Shown here: positions 1-11,518 of the stretch, in pieces | Position numbering within the stretch: position 1 is the stretch's first letter | Layout: each line of letters begins with the position of its first letter | Source: Branchiostoma lanceolatum | Lineage: Eukaryota; Chordata; Leptocardii; Amphioxiformes; Branchiostomatidae | Assembly (NCBI RefSeq): GCF_035083965.1 | Contig: NC_089724.1 | Location: forward strand, 18,122,974 to 18,186,973 | Direction: 5' to 3' | Length of the DNA stretch: 64,000 nucleotides | Notes under the pieces: generated by a model | The model's input: the letters and a program-made list of their open reading frames with translations, nothing else | What the model was told of the DNA's origin: nothing | The model's database searches: none | Position numbers and translations under genes: made by a program

Positions 1-197
1 CAACAACAACAAAACAACATCAGGTGTGCAGGATCCTGGTTAGAAATCTCATATAAATGTGTGTACTGGCTTTCCAAAAAAGATGAAGCAGGTTGAATGC
101 GGCAAACTTTGCTCTTAAAGTGACTTTAGATAGACAACAGTGGACATTGTGCGCCTTGTGTTTTACAACACAACAACTAATGCACTCATGAACAGAC

Positions 198-3100
198 CTG
201 CAAAGTGTCTCCTGAGAGCTTCAGAGTAGTGGATAACCCTGTCATGAGCCATCTTGGCCACAATGTGGGTAGCAGAGCTGGAAAAAAACAATCAATTATA
301 AAAGACTGAGGTAATATGTCTTAATATGTATTATACATTCAAGAAATTGACTCTCCATAATATTACATAATTTGATCAGAAGACACTTAGTACTTTTTCT
401 AAAATTATATTAACTTTATTGCAAGTTCATGCCCGAAGGCTAATTGCAGGCAAACAAATACATAGAAATGCATGGGAATCAAAAATAGTTATCTAGTCTA
501 CTGTGAAAGTTCTAGGCTAACTAAGGTTGACTATGGTTGTGGTTGGGTTTGACTTCTTTTTTGAAGGCAGTGGAAAATGAAGAGACCCACGTTTTGTATC
601 GTAAGTGGGTTTGCATTCAAAATGCTCCAGGAATTGGTACATTGACACTATGAAGAAGACCATGTATGCGAGTGACATATGTTTATGCCTACTACAATGG
701 TGCTTACTTAAGTTATAGTTTGTTTTGCTTGTGCAAAAGACTTAAAGTTTGTGTTTAACAATTAAAAAAGTAAGCATATAAGAAAACTGGCTAAACCCAA
801 GAAACTATTCCAACCTTGTAGACTCCGTCTCCGGTAGCAGTTTCTCCACGGCCTGTAGCCGGCGGTGGAAGCGGTCCAAGGCTCGCACCAACAGGGTGTT
901 GTCTGACGACTCTTTCTGTAACAGTGACAGTGACAGTAAGATTGGTCTTGTAAAACTTTATTTTTGCTGAAATAAACTTCTGGCAACAAAAATGTAAGCA
1001 CAACAGAAGGATTGTGAATCGTTCACCTGCCAGTGCAAATTTAGAAACATTACAGAGTTAAAGGTAAAAAAACGATAAGACAGGCATCTAGACAATATGT
1101 CCCTATCTCCTTTTTAAAGTACTGTACAGTTGCAACTATTGAAGGAAGAGGACTAGGAAGAAACAAGTTGATATGCTCTAACCTCCAATTGTACTCTCTG
1201 TTCCACATAGCTGAAGTACTGTCCCATCAGAGAGTTGACAAACACCTCCAGTTTCTGGTTGGCTACCTTCTCCAGATGGGCCTGTTCCTGCACTCTAAAA
1301 ACACAGACAGTAAACTCACATTGGGTCAAACTGTAACAAAAGAACTGTTGAAGACTGGAGATAATGACTTATTCTACATGTGACTCCTAGATATAGATTG
1401 TTAATCAAAAGAAGTCTATTAGTTATAATAGTGGTCTTGATGTTCTAAGCTTCAAAAGATTGAAGACACAAAAGCTACATGCAGCTTGGTGACGTATCTG
1501 TATCTGTATCTATATAGCCGGTATAACCGCCATCAGGCGTAACACACCAGCTTCGCAGGCACGCGGCGCGGCAGCAGCTGGACGTATCAACTACAAGAAG
1601 AGTATGAAAAGAGTCTTTGGTGTTGTAAAAACACAAAACTAGCATTCAAACGCCAATTGCAGAACTGTGGACAAACACCAGGACAAATAAACAAACATTC
1701 CAACTGAATGCTATTTCCCTTTTTTCACAGAGCTGGGGCAAGCTGAAGGCCTACTCCACTTAAGAGTGTATGACTCTGTGGACCTACCCTGTACCAGGTC
1801 TGTTGATGAACAGGTCCTTGTATGAAGCGATGACGAGACACATGTCACTCAGGAACACGTTACAACCGGTGTCAGTAAACTCCAGAACATCCTGCGATGG
1901 AAAATGGAACAATCATGAGCAGGTTGGCCTATCTTTCTGTCATGAATAAAGCTAGTAATGCACCCCCCTCCCCCACTGGCACATGCTCTGTTTTTATTGC
2001 CCTAGACAATAGTACGGGTATGGCTTTTTACACCTACAGGTAACACAACACAATGGCATTAAGGTGAATTACCAGTATCAACTACAAGTCTACAACATAT
2101 ATCTTTATGTGGTATACTACTTGTTTGAAGTGTAAAACTGCAAAATATAAAATTAGTTTTAGCTATGAAGCTAACTTACAGAGCTAACATACTTGCTACT
2201 TGCTAAAATGTATGCTAATGGGATAGTGTCTGTCCCACCATGGGATGAGGCTTGTCTCCATCGCCAGGGTCGCCAGGTGACGGCACCTGCCCCGCCTCCA
2301 ACATCTGCAGCTGCAGCCGCAACATCTCCAGGTCCTCGTCCACCTTGTGTCGGGCGCTAGCAAACATCACAGAGAGCAACTGATTATCACAACAAAGTTT
2401 CACAGTACGCCAAATAGTAGTTACTCAAGCAACTGGATATGATTTTATAAATGGTCAGACATTTCAAGTGCTGTAGCATCCAGTACTTTTCATCAGTGAC
2501 TGTGAAAAGTATTGGATGCTATTTGAAATGTCTGACCGTTTCCAAAACCATATCCAGTTGCTTGAGTAACTACTATTTGGCATATCTTCATCACAGTGTT
2601 TATATAAAAGAATATAGCCATTCAGTTGCTACTAGCAGTGCCATTGTCAATCCAAGTCTGGTACACCTCAATTGTTCCATTATACCAGTAGCTATTCTCT
2701 GTGTGTGTACATGTATGAGTGTGTGTGTGTGTGTATGAGTGTGTGTGTGAGTATGTGTGTGCATGTGAGAGTACATGTGTGTTTGTGTGAGTGAGTGTAT
2801 GTTTGTTTGTGTGTATGTGTATGTGTGTGTGAGTTTGAGCACTTTTCGAGTCGGTCATCAAAGAACAAACAGTGTACAGCCACAAAGACTACAGGTATGG
2901 TGTCAACATGTTTATTCATTTATTTATTATATATAATGGATATTGTCAAGATCTGCTCAATCAAGAGTTTAATTGGCAAGCAATCCTGACACTTGACTGT
3001 AACAAATCTGAAAATTGAACTATGGAGGGCAAGCACCCATGTTCAAAATCAGGCTCTTTCAGCCATTATAGTTTTGTCTGCCTTTCTTTTTAGACAAAAA

Positions 3101-6100
3101 TCCTTTCAACAAAAAAAAACAACCGCCAAAGCTTTCAGTGACCCACTTAGCAAATATTAACTTGTGAAGCACTAGTGGATGCATAACAAACCACGCCCCT
3201 CTTTCTTTGCAGTTGGACTCTGACCTACCAAATTCAAGTGGAACAAAGTTCAGCTGTTACATGATTTCCAAAGGTAAACGTTGTCTACTGCAGCATGGGT
3301 GCTCTTACTAAAGCCTCTGTGGTGCTGGCTCTGCTGGCTGTGCTAGCTGCCTGGCGTTACTTCCCTCCAGTCCCTGAGGGCATTGTGGAACAAGGGAAAT
3401 TCAGAGTTCTAACTTTTAGCTTCAAATTGCAAGATGACCTGGCAACTGTCGCAGAATTCCTTGGTCTTACAACAAAGCTGGCCTTCATGAGGGCTGCGCA
3501 GAAACTCCTGGTGGTTAAGACAGAAGATCCATCTGTCCAAGTCACTGATACTACATTTGCAGGGGTCAAGGTTCGACTGTACGAGCCTACAGGTGGGAAG
3601 AAGACCAAGAAGGGTCCTGGACTGATCTATTATCATGGAGGGGGGTTCTGTGTGTTGGATGTGGACACACATCACCACATAACCCTTCACCTGGCCAAGA
3701 CCTTGGGAATTGTGGTTGTGTCAGTGGATTATCGGCTAGCTCCGGAGCACGTGTATCCTGCTGCGCTAGACGACTGTGTGGCTGCCACCAAACACTTCAT
3801 CCACAATGCAGGGAAGTACAACGTGGACCCTTCACACATAGCGGTGGCTGGTGACAGTGCAGGGGGACATCTTTCTACAACCGTATCACTGAAGCTAAGC
3901 CAAGAGAATTTCATGCCAATGCCACGACTTCAAGCTCTGATTTACCCTGGGACACAGTTTGTGAGCCTGGACACTCCTTCTTACAGACAAAGTGGACATG
4001 TGTATCCCTTAACCAACAAAAATGTAGCTTTCTTTATGTCAAACTATCTCGTGGGTGACCTGTCTCTTGTGCAGACATTTCTGAGTCATGAAAACCTCTC
4101 AGACAAGTTTAACTCCTCCCACTATGCAGACTATCTCGACCCACATCTCATCGACCCCAAAATTCCTCCCCGCCCGCCCTGTAAGAAGATGTCTGCAGCC
4201 GAAGTCGGAGTGAACCCCCAGGGTAAGAATCTCCTCCACCCGCACATATCCCCACTGATGGCTGAAGAGACCGACTTGAAGCGACTACCCAAGACATACA
4301 TAGCTGTCTGTGAACACGATTCCATCAGAGACAATGGTATATTGTACGGCAGAAGGTTGAAAAAGGCAGGCGTTCAGGTCCAGATGAAGCATTACATGTC
4401 AGGCTTTCACATGGTCTTTCAGTTATTTGGTTATGTACCAGCATTCAGTAGGTTTGAGGTAGGACAGGAAATGATGGATGATCTTGTGTCTTATCTTAGA
4501 GAACACCTGTAGGCAGGAAGATGCATAATACTAGTAGCGTACAACTAGCTGAGCTATAGATATGCCTGGACTCTGTGTTATGTGTCAATCAATGACTAAA
4601 ATGCCAAAAGCATTATTATAATCTTAGTGCTATCTTTGTTTGAAATACTAATTGTATGGTGTGTAATTGTCAAGTGTGTAATTGTAAGGTGCATCGTTCT
4701 ATGCATCTTCTAACATCTTACTCCCAACATTCCGTTGTAATTTTCGAACCACAAAGTACACACAGCCTACATAGGATGTACATATAGCTTAATAACAATG
4801 GTGTCAGTATACTAAAAATCATGCAAATTAGCTCTAGATTTGTATAACTGCATAGACCACTTCATTAAGAAAAAGAGGGACATACAGTAGGAGCCACCAA
4901 CAAGGGCTATCCACCTATTGGCTCCTGATTGCAGAGACTCTGTAATTCATAAATGTTGTTTACATGCATAAGATGTGTTTCAATTGTTACCCTTTAAGGG
5001 GTTCTTGAGCCTTATAAGTTGGTGACCATGAGTTTACACAAGAAAAGAAAGACTCACTGTAGAAGAAACTCATCACAAAGTTCATCTGCCGGCTCCTTGA
5101 GCTGCAGCAGGAGATCCACACACTCCGCTAGCTGGTGAGCATCAGACTGGACAGGTGGAAATAAAATTATAAACACACATACAGGAACAGTCAAATCATC
5201 CATACATGATGATGATGTACAATATCTTATATACACGTAGTATCATCAATAATATTTTGTCGTTCTAACCATGGGCTAGCTTAGCCTTGTAGTGTTGTTG
5301 TTTAATAGCTGTTGCCATACACTGACTAGCAATAATTATCAATTCATATGAAAAACAGTGTTTATATAACTGTTGTACCTCTTTGTTTTTAAACTGCTCT
5401 CTGAGCTTCACACAAAGTTCAGCAACAATGACAGAACAGTCCTCCCTGATGCCGTGGAAGGATGGCATGTGCTGGTACTGGTCCAGAACTGTACGGGCCT
5501 TGGTGTAGTACCTGGGTTTTGGAGAAAAAAACACTTTATAAAGACAAATAGATTTATCAACTCTACCTCCAAAGCAAAATGCTATCAGCACTTGTGTCAT
5601 TTCAACACAACACAACAAGCTTGCTACATGAAGTTCTTGATATGCGATATGTCTAGGATGGTACCTGTGCTATCTTCCTGCTGTGTCTGTGAAGCAAACT
5701 ACCTTACCTGACAGCCTGTCCATATGCCTGCATCTCGATACACTTCTTCAGTCGTGCTGGCAGCTCAAACAGAAACTGGAGCTGTACAAATGACATACAA
5801 TTACAAGATTTAGCACCGTTTCAAAGTTTGGGTAGGATAATTTGTTTTTAACTATGGGGAATATACATGTTGCCAAAATGTTACAGATTGTAGCTATGTA
5901 TGAATTCTGCAATTATAAGTTTGATGCAGTTGTTCATGATATGACACCATTGCTACCAGTACCTCACCTTTTTTAACAGCATGTGCACCCCTGACAGTTT
6001 GGTAATCTGCTGCCGTCGGTCCTGTAGAGTCCCGCTGATCCGGGCGCTGAACTCTGTGATGGACTCCATGTTGGTGGCCAGACGGTCCATTTCATCCTCC

Positions 6101-9100
6101 ATCTTCTTAAAGTCGTTCTTCATCTGCAGAAGTAGATGACAAATGTTTGCTCAGAGCAGTCTGTATCTACCAGTATCAATATTGTGAATGAAGTTTGCAA
6201 CAAATTACATTTTATAGTTCAACAAAATGGAGTTGTTTTATTCTTTTACAGTATAAAGTCTATTCAAACCACTTCAGAAAGTAAATACATTACACTTTTT
6301 TAACATGAGGAAAATACTTAGTGCATACATAACACCCAATTGTTAAAACTAAAAGTCTAAAAATTGAGACTGCAAAACAATATGATGTAGAGATGTTCCT
6401 CTTGTATGTGAATAAAAAAAAAAGATTGTTTCTCCAGCTCACCTTTCTTATTGTATCAGTTGCACTGATAAACTTGTTGTAGTTCTCATATACCAGAGTC
6501 TGCATGTCACTGTCCAAGGAACGAATTTCTAGAGAAGAAGCCAAATTTTACACATAAACAGTTTTGTAATCAATTTTTGAAATCCATTTAACGTTGGGTA
6601 ACATAAATTCGGGATTTTTCCGATAATGGTTGACTGAAATCAATCTAGCAGAACAATAAACCATCCTTTTTTTCTATAATTCTGTCAGTATCATGTACTA
6701 TCTTTGCACTAATCATATATATGGTAGATTTTGTCTCTAGTCGTGCTGACACCATAATATTTCAACTTGAAACTACCGTCCGCCGCACGCACAATGACGG
6801 TGCTGTCGGACAGGGGGGCACATTAATTCGGGAGAGAAGATTCGTCTTGAATATCTTACCGTTAATCACATTTTATACAGCAGCTATTCGTTCTATCCTT
6901 GGCTTGAGGAGAGTGCTATGGATATAGACGTGTCCAAGTAAAAAAAATACGCGAAAAAACGGCCGTACCGCACACATCAGGCCAGTTCGGGAACAACCCG
7001 TGTGTTGAGTCGGTAGAACTTCACTCAAAGTCGGCCCATCGTCATCATCGGGCAACGTGTAACGTTACATTATTCATGGAAAGTTAGCTGGATGTCGTAG
7101 CAATGGTTATACTATTATGTCCATGTGTTCCTTGTTGTGTTAGGAGCAAACTTTGAGGAAAATATCTTCCTCAGTCCACTATCACACGCAGCATTTAGAC
7201 AAAAAAGTGTTCCTCGCAAACCTTTGTCGTCTGCTTGACAACAGCATTCTGGTTAACAATATGGCGGCGGGAAAATACACGTGCCGTAGGTTGTAGCAAC
7301 AGAGAGGAGTTTTGATGATTGATCACACTTAGAATCTAGTTGCAGGTTAGCAAAAGAGATTGTAATAAGTTGTCTTGTAAATAATTGTGTTTAGCAGGAA
7401 GCGGATGTGACATTTTTCTTATAAACCAGCCGACAACCATGTTGTGTAATTCTCCCACGAAGCCCTCAGACTGTTCCAATAAGGGACGGAGAGTTTTTGA
7501 CCTCGTCGCCTTATAATACATGCTTATCGAAGCTTTTCAGACAGTGTTCTGAATACGTAAGTCTGTCAGGTTTGCATTTCTAGCGGTATTACTTATGTTG
7601 CATCTAGCACATATCACTAAATACCCCGTTTTCGAAAAATCGCGAATTTAAGTACCCCGCGAATTTATGTTACCCAACGTTACATGTAGGATATTATTAG
7701 AAGTTTTTTTTCACAATCAGTAATGTCTCATCAGCTGATATAAAAAAAAACTTCCAATATCCTATTGCCTACCAACCTGATGAAATTATTTTTGGCCATT
7801 TACATGTAGTTATACTAGCAGTGCCAGACAAAATTCATCAACTTTTGAAATCCAGTAATTGAAAAGAATAATGATGCACAAGTACTGTGTTTTTATGAAC
7901 ATTAATTCTGATGGCTTTGCAAAACATTAGTGCAACTTTCAAAGTCATCTCATACTTCAATTTTTATAGTCTGCTGTAAGTCTACAGATAGAAATACACA
8001 AAACCTGTGTTTAATTAAATGAAGATGCTTCTTACGTCTGACCATGTCCCTCTCCTTGTCCATGAGTTCATTGAGTGATTTCTCCTGCATGAGGCGCTGC
8101 AGGTACACCTCCGGCTTGAAGTGGGCCCCGTTGATGTCACAGGGGTCTGTGGTAGCTGCTGGACCCTTATTACCTGACTCTGCCTGTAGATACATACAAT
8201 ATATCCATGTACATGTTACTACACACCTATACAACATGTATATACAAATTACAATAAGATCAGGACACAAAAAAACAGATCAAAGTTTTCTCTCTCACTT
8301 TTAAATTCTGATTTGCCTTACATGCAAATGTGAATAGAAAAATGGAAAAAATAGAATAATGTGAATATGTAAGTGCTAGATGCTTATGTAAGTACTGGTC
8401 TGTACAATTTGACTGTTGAACATAGAGACCAGTACCCCATCAGAGTACAACATAAACTTAAAGGAAGAGCAAGGGATGTTTTAAAAAGTTGTGCATTCCA
8501 CATAGTATATAAGAGGTGGTAGTGCTGTGTACCGGTACTGTACCGTAAAAATTGATTCCGTACAGGTCCAAAATACCGGATCATGAAGTACCGGTACTGT
8601 ACCGATATAAATTTATACCAACTATGTGCTTATTTTGTGACTGATCTCCCGACCTCATGCAACATCAAACGTGACCAAAGTGACAACTTGGAACAGCATA
8701 CCTAATATGCAACACATCATTCAGGCAAGCCGGGAGTTTTGATAGCAAGGCCAATTCCGCAAGGGAGTTTGGTGGTAGGAAACTTAGTTATGACCTTTGA
8801 ATAAAGATGTTAATTTTGTTCAGGTACAGGTCCGGACCTGTACCTAAACCTCTGTATCGGTACCTGTACCTGTACCTGATGTTATGTTTAGGTACGCAGC
8901 ACTAAGAGGTGGTGTGTTATGCTGATTGACGGTTATACTGGCTATATAGAGACAGATACAGAAGAGATGTACACACGTTGACCTGTAAGCCATAGTATAG
9001 TTTCAGCATGCCGTGTCTCTTACGGCGCCGGCCGTCCTCTTCTCCCGGAGGGGGCGGTGATTCTGGAGATCATGAGAGAATTTGGGTTACAGCATACTAG

Positions 9101-9980
9101 GTGTAGTTAACTGCATTATCCGCCATAATCTTAATCCATTAATCAGGATGATTCAGATCATTTCCAACTCGGCCCATGGCAAATCTGACCAACTCGGCAA
9201 ATTCCTTGGTCAAGTCGGCCCTACATGTAGATTGGTCAAGTCGGACCAGGGTCTGGACACATTAAACCAAGGAGGTGATTAAACGTAGCAAAAACACATA
9301 TGCTTGAGACACGAAATTGAGAGAGAACTTTCTATCCCATCTTAGCAACAGCAATGGAGATAGTGAGTTATGATTGTTTAGTATGTAGCCGATGTATTAT
9401 CATGGGAAATTGTTTGACTGGAGCGTTGGTCCAAGTCGATCAGGGTGTTGGGCCGAGTTGACCTACATAGTACATGTAGGTGTTGGGCCAAGTCGTCCGA
9501 CATGCAATGGAGCCACTGTTCCATAAAAAATTCTAAACTTTAGGGGTTAACGTTGCAGAGAAAAAATTATTTGAATCAAAGGGGACGGAGTTATGAACAT
9601 ATCAACAAAAAGGGGAGGGTTATTAAGTGACCAACTTGAAACAAGACAGGTTTTTGTTATCGAGAGACCTGTAACGAAGGTGTCAGTCCATTGTTGACCC
9701 TGAGTGGTTTATCTAACCTCCTTATTTCATCAATAGGCCCCACGTATTGTGAACCCAGAGGAGTCAAGCACACGTAAACGATGCGAACGATATGCCAACT
9801 TTTCTCATTTTTTGTCCTTATCAATTGCCCAGAACTATTTTGTTGGTAACAACACATAGTCATCGTCTTTGCACGATAAACAGGACAAACATATGACCTG
9901 GAGAAGCTTTGACAACAGACTCAGAAGGATAATAATATGTTTCGCCCTCCCCAAGATTTTTTACCTGGAGCGGCAGCCAT
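198..9980 (-). CDS. VPS51: VPS51, GARP/EARP tethering complex subunit (N-terminal part; 3' end off window)
   Basis: Thirteen coding exons, in transcript order: 9965-9980, 8983-9062, 8036-8183, 6443-6528, 5968-6123, 5708-5781, 5379-5511, 5058-5146, 2239-2356, 1795-1891, 1183-1292, 815-915, 198-277. All have AG/GT borders and compatible phases, giving ~429 codons of a protein usually near 780. The product reads through the recognisable VPS51 N-terminus: MLKLYYGL, a [14 protein letters not shown] segment, [39 protein letters not shown], then [19 protein letters not shown] and DVLEFTD. VPS51 is the small scaffold subunit that holds GARP (with VPS52/53/54) and EARP together for endosome-to-TGN retrograde and endosomal recycling transport, and it binds syntaxin-6 through its N-terminus (family knowledge). 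The first coding exon is only 16 nt (ATG plus four codons and one base). The 3' border of exon 2239-2356 is uncertain: a donor after the GGGCAG codons is also in phase. The left end of the gene lies beyond base 1. Confidence 0.93.
1494..1550. repeat. Dispersed repeat fragment, matched in inverted orientation at 8911-8963
   Basis: About 55 bases containing TATATAGCCGGTATAACCGC and AACACACCAG recur as the reverse complement at 8911-8963 with some substitutions. Both copies are in VPS51 introns. No coding potential. Family not recognised. Confidence 0.6.
2409..2581. repeat. Fold-back (hairpin) element in VPS51 intron
   Basis: The left arm from GCCAAATAGTAGTTACTC is repeated as its reverse complement ending CTATTTGGC at 2581. 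The arms are about 80 bases with a short central loop near 2496-2504, so the whole unit is nearly one palindrome. This is typical of fold-back MITEs. A partial relative, sharing GTTACTCAAGCAACTGGATA, is at about 55497-55540 in a TEX36 intron. No clear target duplication was seen. Confidence 0.8.
2699..2832. repeat. Imperfect GT/CA microsatellite
   Basis: A (GT)n tract interrupted by GA, AT and CATGT steps. Six-frame ORFs over it (Thr-His or Val-Cys repeats) are artefacts of the dinucleotide repeat. Confidence 0.95.
3295..4512 (+). CDS. Neutral cholesterol ester hydrolase / arylacetamide deacetylase-like serine hydrolase
   Basis: Single-exon ORF of 405 aa, close to the ~400 aa of AADAC and NCEH1. 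Residues 5-20 form a hydrophobic type II signal anchor, so the enzyme is probably an ER membrane protein with a lumenal catalytic domain. The oxyanion-hole motif HGGG is at 114-117. The nucleophile is Ser188 in GDSAGG. The likely acid is Asp342 in [10 protein letters not shown] and the base His372 in GFHM, so the hormone-sensitive-lipase-type alpha/beta-hydrolase triad is intact. Such enzymes cleave lipid esters or deacetylate small substrates. The gene lies wholly within the VPS51 intron 2357-5057, on the opposite strand. AG acceptors at 3211 and 3294 leave room for a 5' UTR intron. An intronless coding region inside a host intron suggests retroposition, or strong intron loss. The ATG at 3295 is chosen because it opens the signal anchor. 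Whether it is closer to AADAC, AADACL or NCEH1 cannot be settled by eye. Confidence 0.92.
   Translation: MGALTKASVVLALLAVLAAWRYFPPVPEGIVEQGKFRVLTFSFKLQDDLATVAEFLGLTTKLAFMRAAQKLLVVKTEDPSVQVTDTTFAGVKVRLYEPTGGKKTKKGPGLIYYHGGGFCVLDVDTHHHITLHLAKTLGIVVVSVDYRLAPEHVYPAALDDCVAATKHFIHNAGKYNVDPSHIAVAGDSAGGHLSTTVSLKLSQENFMPMPRLQALIYPGTQFVSLDTPSYRQSGHVYPLTNKNVAFFMSNYLVGDLSLVQTFLSHENLSDKFNSSHYADYLDPHLIDPKIPPRPPCKKMSAAEVGVNPQGKNLLHPHISPLMAEETDLKRLPKTYIAVCEHDSIRDNGILYGRRLKKAGVQVQMKHYMSGFHMVFQLFGYVPAFSRFEVGQEMMDDLVSYLREHL
6591..7680. mobile_element. 1.09-kb TIR element flanked by TA (Tc1/mariner-like non-autonomous)
   Basis: The left end ACGTTGGGTAACATAAATTC is matched exactly in reverse complement at the right end (GAATTTATGTTACCCAACGT, ending 7680). 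A TA dinucleotide lies directly outside each end (6589-6590 and 7681-7682), as expected for Tc1/mariner insertion. The interior has no transposase-like ORF, only short ORFs. It sits in the VPS51 intron between coding exons 3 and 4. Assignment to Tc1/mariner rests on the TA flanks only. Confidence 0.75.
8520..8904. mobile_element. hAT-like MITE, copy 1, with 8-bp target duplication
   Basis: Ends are TAGTGCTGTGTACC and GGTACGCAGCACTA, an inverted pair. The identical 8-mer AGAGGTGG flanks both sides (8512-8519 and 8905-8912), the duplication length of hAT transposons. The interior is rich in self-complementary GTACCGGTAC and AGGTCCGGACCT motifs. No ORF. It appears inserted at the edge of the older repeat at 8911-8963. 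A related copy lies at 28964-29414 in inverse orientation. Confidence 0.85.
8911..8963. repeat. Dispersed repeat fragment, inverse of 1494-1550
   Basis: The reverse complement of this stretch matches 1494-1550 over about 50 bases (CTATATAGCC, TATAACCG, TAACACACCA). It is interrupted on its left by the hAT-like insertion and ends about 20 bases before the 3' border of VPS51 coding exon 2. Confidence 0.6.
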
Positions 9981-10350
9981 CTTGAATCGTAATGCCCAGT
10001 GGGATCATTTGGAAGAGTACACGTCTGTCAAGGTTAGCTGGTTTCTGATAATGGTCTTTAGTTTCTAAATATATACTTTTCAAAACATTTAGTACCAAAA
10101 TATCATATCAAATAAAAGAAGACATTAATAAATTATAATATCAAGTCGGTGTCTTTACGTTTGCATCATTTTTGTATTTCAAAATTTGAAAATTGTCCCC
10201 TATTTTTCAGTCGACCCGTCTTGAGCGGAAGAAGGCGGAGAATTTTGCAGTCGGCAAAGGCGGAATGACAGATTGCAAGATTTCGGGCAGAGAAAGATGA
10301 TATTTTGTCCATAATTCATTTTTTTCTGGTCACTCACACGTCCATACGAG
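9981..10350. promoter_or_regulatory. Head-to-head promoter region of VPS51 (minus) and DCTN1 (plus)
   Basis: The VPS51 start codon is at 9978-9980. A likely non-coding first exon of DCTN1 ends at 10350 on the other strand. At most ~370 bases therefore hold both 5' UTRs and both promoters. GC-richer patches (GCGGAAGAAGGCGG near 10227) occur, but no TATA box is evident. Exact transcription starts cannot be read from sequence. Confidence 0.65.
10210..10350 (+). other. DCTN1: Probable non-coding 5' exon of DCTN1 (5' limit estimated)
   Basis: A strong donor (TACGAG followed by GTAAGAAAC) lies at 10350/10351 with no long ORF before it. The next exon begins near 11510 after TACCTAG and carries the DCTN1 ATG nine bases in. 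The 5' limit is a guess. Intron 10351-11509 shows nothing else that I can support. Confidence 0.5.
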
Positions 10351-11518
10351 GTAAGAAACCATTCTGTTTTCTCAGATCGTTTCTAAATGGTCTCTTTGTC
10401 CGTATTTTGGTCGGGCAAGAGAATCTCCGATTTTTAATGAGATGATGTCATTTTTTACAAGCATCTAGCGTCAACTTATAATTCGTAGCACAACATCGCT
10501 GTTTTGTTGATGTACCTACAACAGCTAAGATAATTTTGATGTCTTTATCATAATCGTGCATAGTTCCTTTATCTACGATGTTGTCATTATCGCACATAAT
10601 TTATAAATTATGCATGCATGCAACCAGGTGTTCCAAAATTATTTATGTCTAGTACAGTATTATGGTGTAAATGGGTTTGTGTATCTGTAGACTAATGTTT
10701 AGTTGGGGAGCCGTCAACGAATCATCTACTTCGTCATCGTTATCAAGATATTTTAAAAAACACATGGCCATAGTTTATATACCCTTATTATGCCAATAAC
10801 ATATGGTTCATCAATTTTATGATTGTACAGTACTAATACAGTAACGTAGTTACAACTAAAAGGAAATGAACTGAATCAAATCTTAGTTACCCATCCAGAA
10901 AAAAAATGTAACTGGTTGTTTTGGCAGCATATTTGGCACAGTTTGATGCCCTACCTGAAACTACATCTGTAATATGATTATGAAGATTAGATTGTTCCCA
11001 ACCTGAGCAAAATACTGTATGCACTCCGCAGATCTGATTGAATTAGCATTGATCTAGTTTATGTTGATTCTTATCGCTCAGTGAATGGCTAATTGTACCA
11101 CGATGATGGCCACAGCTAATGTATTTTTGTATTTGTTTGAAGGTCTTTGGATTGATCCTTTAGATTATAATCCCATTATTCTGTGTAGTGTACAACAGTG
11201 GTTCTAGATGATTCTTCAGCCATTTTACAAAGAAAGATACATCTTGATAACATTCTCCCAATCAAGTTCTGAAAGGTAGCAGTGAAATCTATGCTCATGT
11301 TGGCCGACATTGACTGACATTAACATTTATTGACCAACTTAAACTTGCATGACATGTTCTTGGGTGCAGGCCAAGGACGTAAAAACATTATGGAAGAGGG
11401 AGACTGGACTTAGTCAGGGCAACTTGCCGGAAATGAGGAAAAAATGCTGAGCATTTGCAAAATTTGCAAAGGAAATGCATTCTGTATTATATATGTTTCC
11501 AGTACCTAGTCTCCAGTC

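Noticed and set aside
2600..2919. Overlapping ORFs of Thr-His or Val-Cys repeats
   Set aside because: They read through a GT/CA microsatellite in several frames and have no protein-like composition.
6721..6927. ORF of 68 codons inside the 1.09-kb TIR element
   Set aside because: Too short for a transposase and lacks any recognisable motif; likely chance.
9160..9500. Scattered AACTCGGCC / GGCCGAGTT and AAGTCGG motifs in VPS51 intron 1
   Set aside because: Short matches in both orientations without consistent spacing or ends; not enough to call an element.
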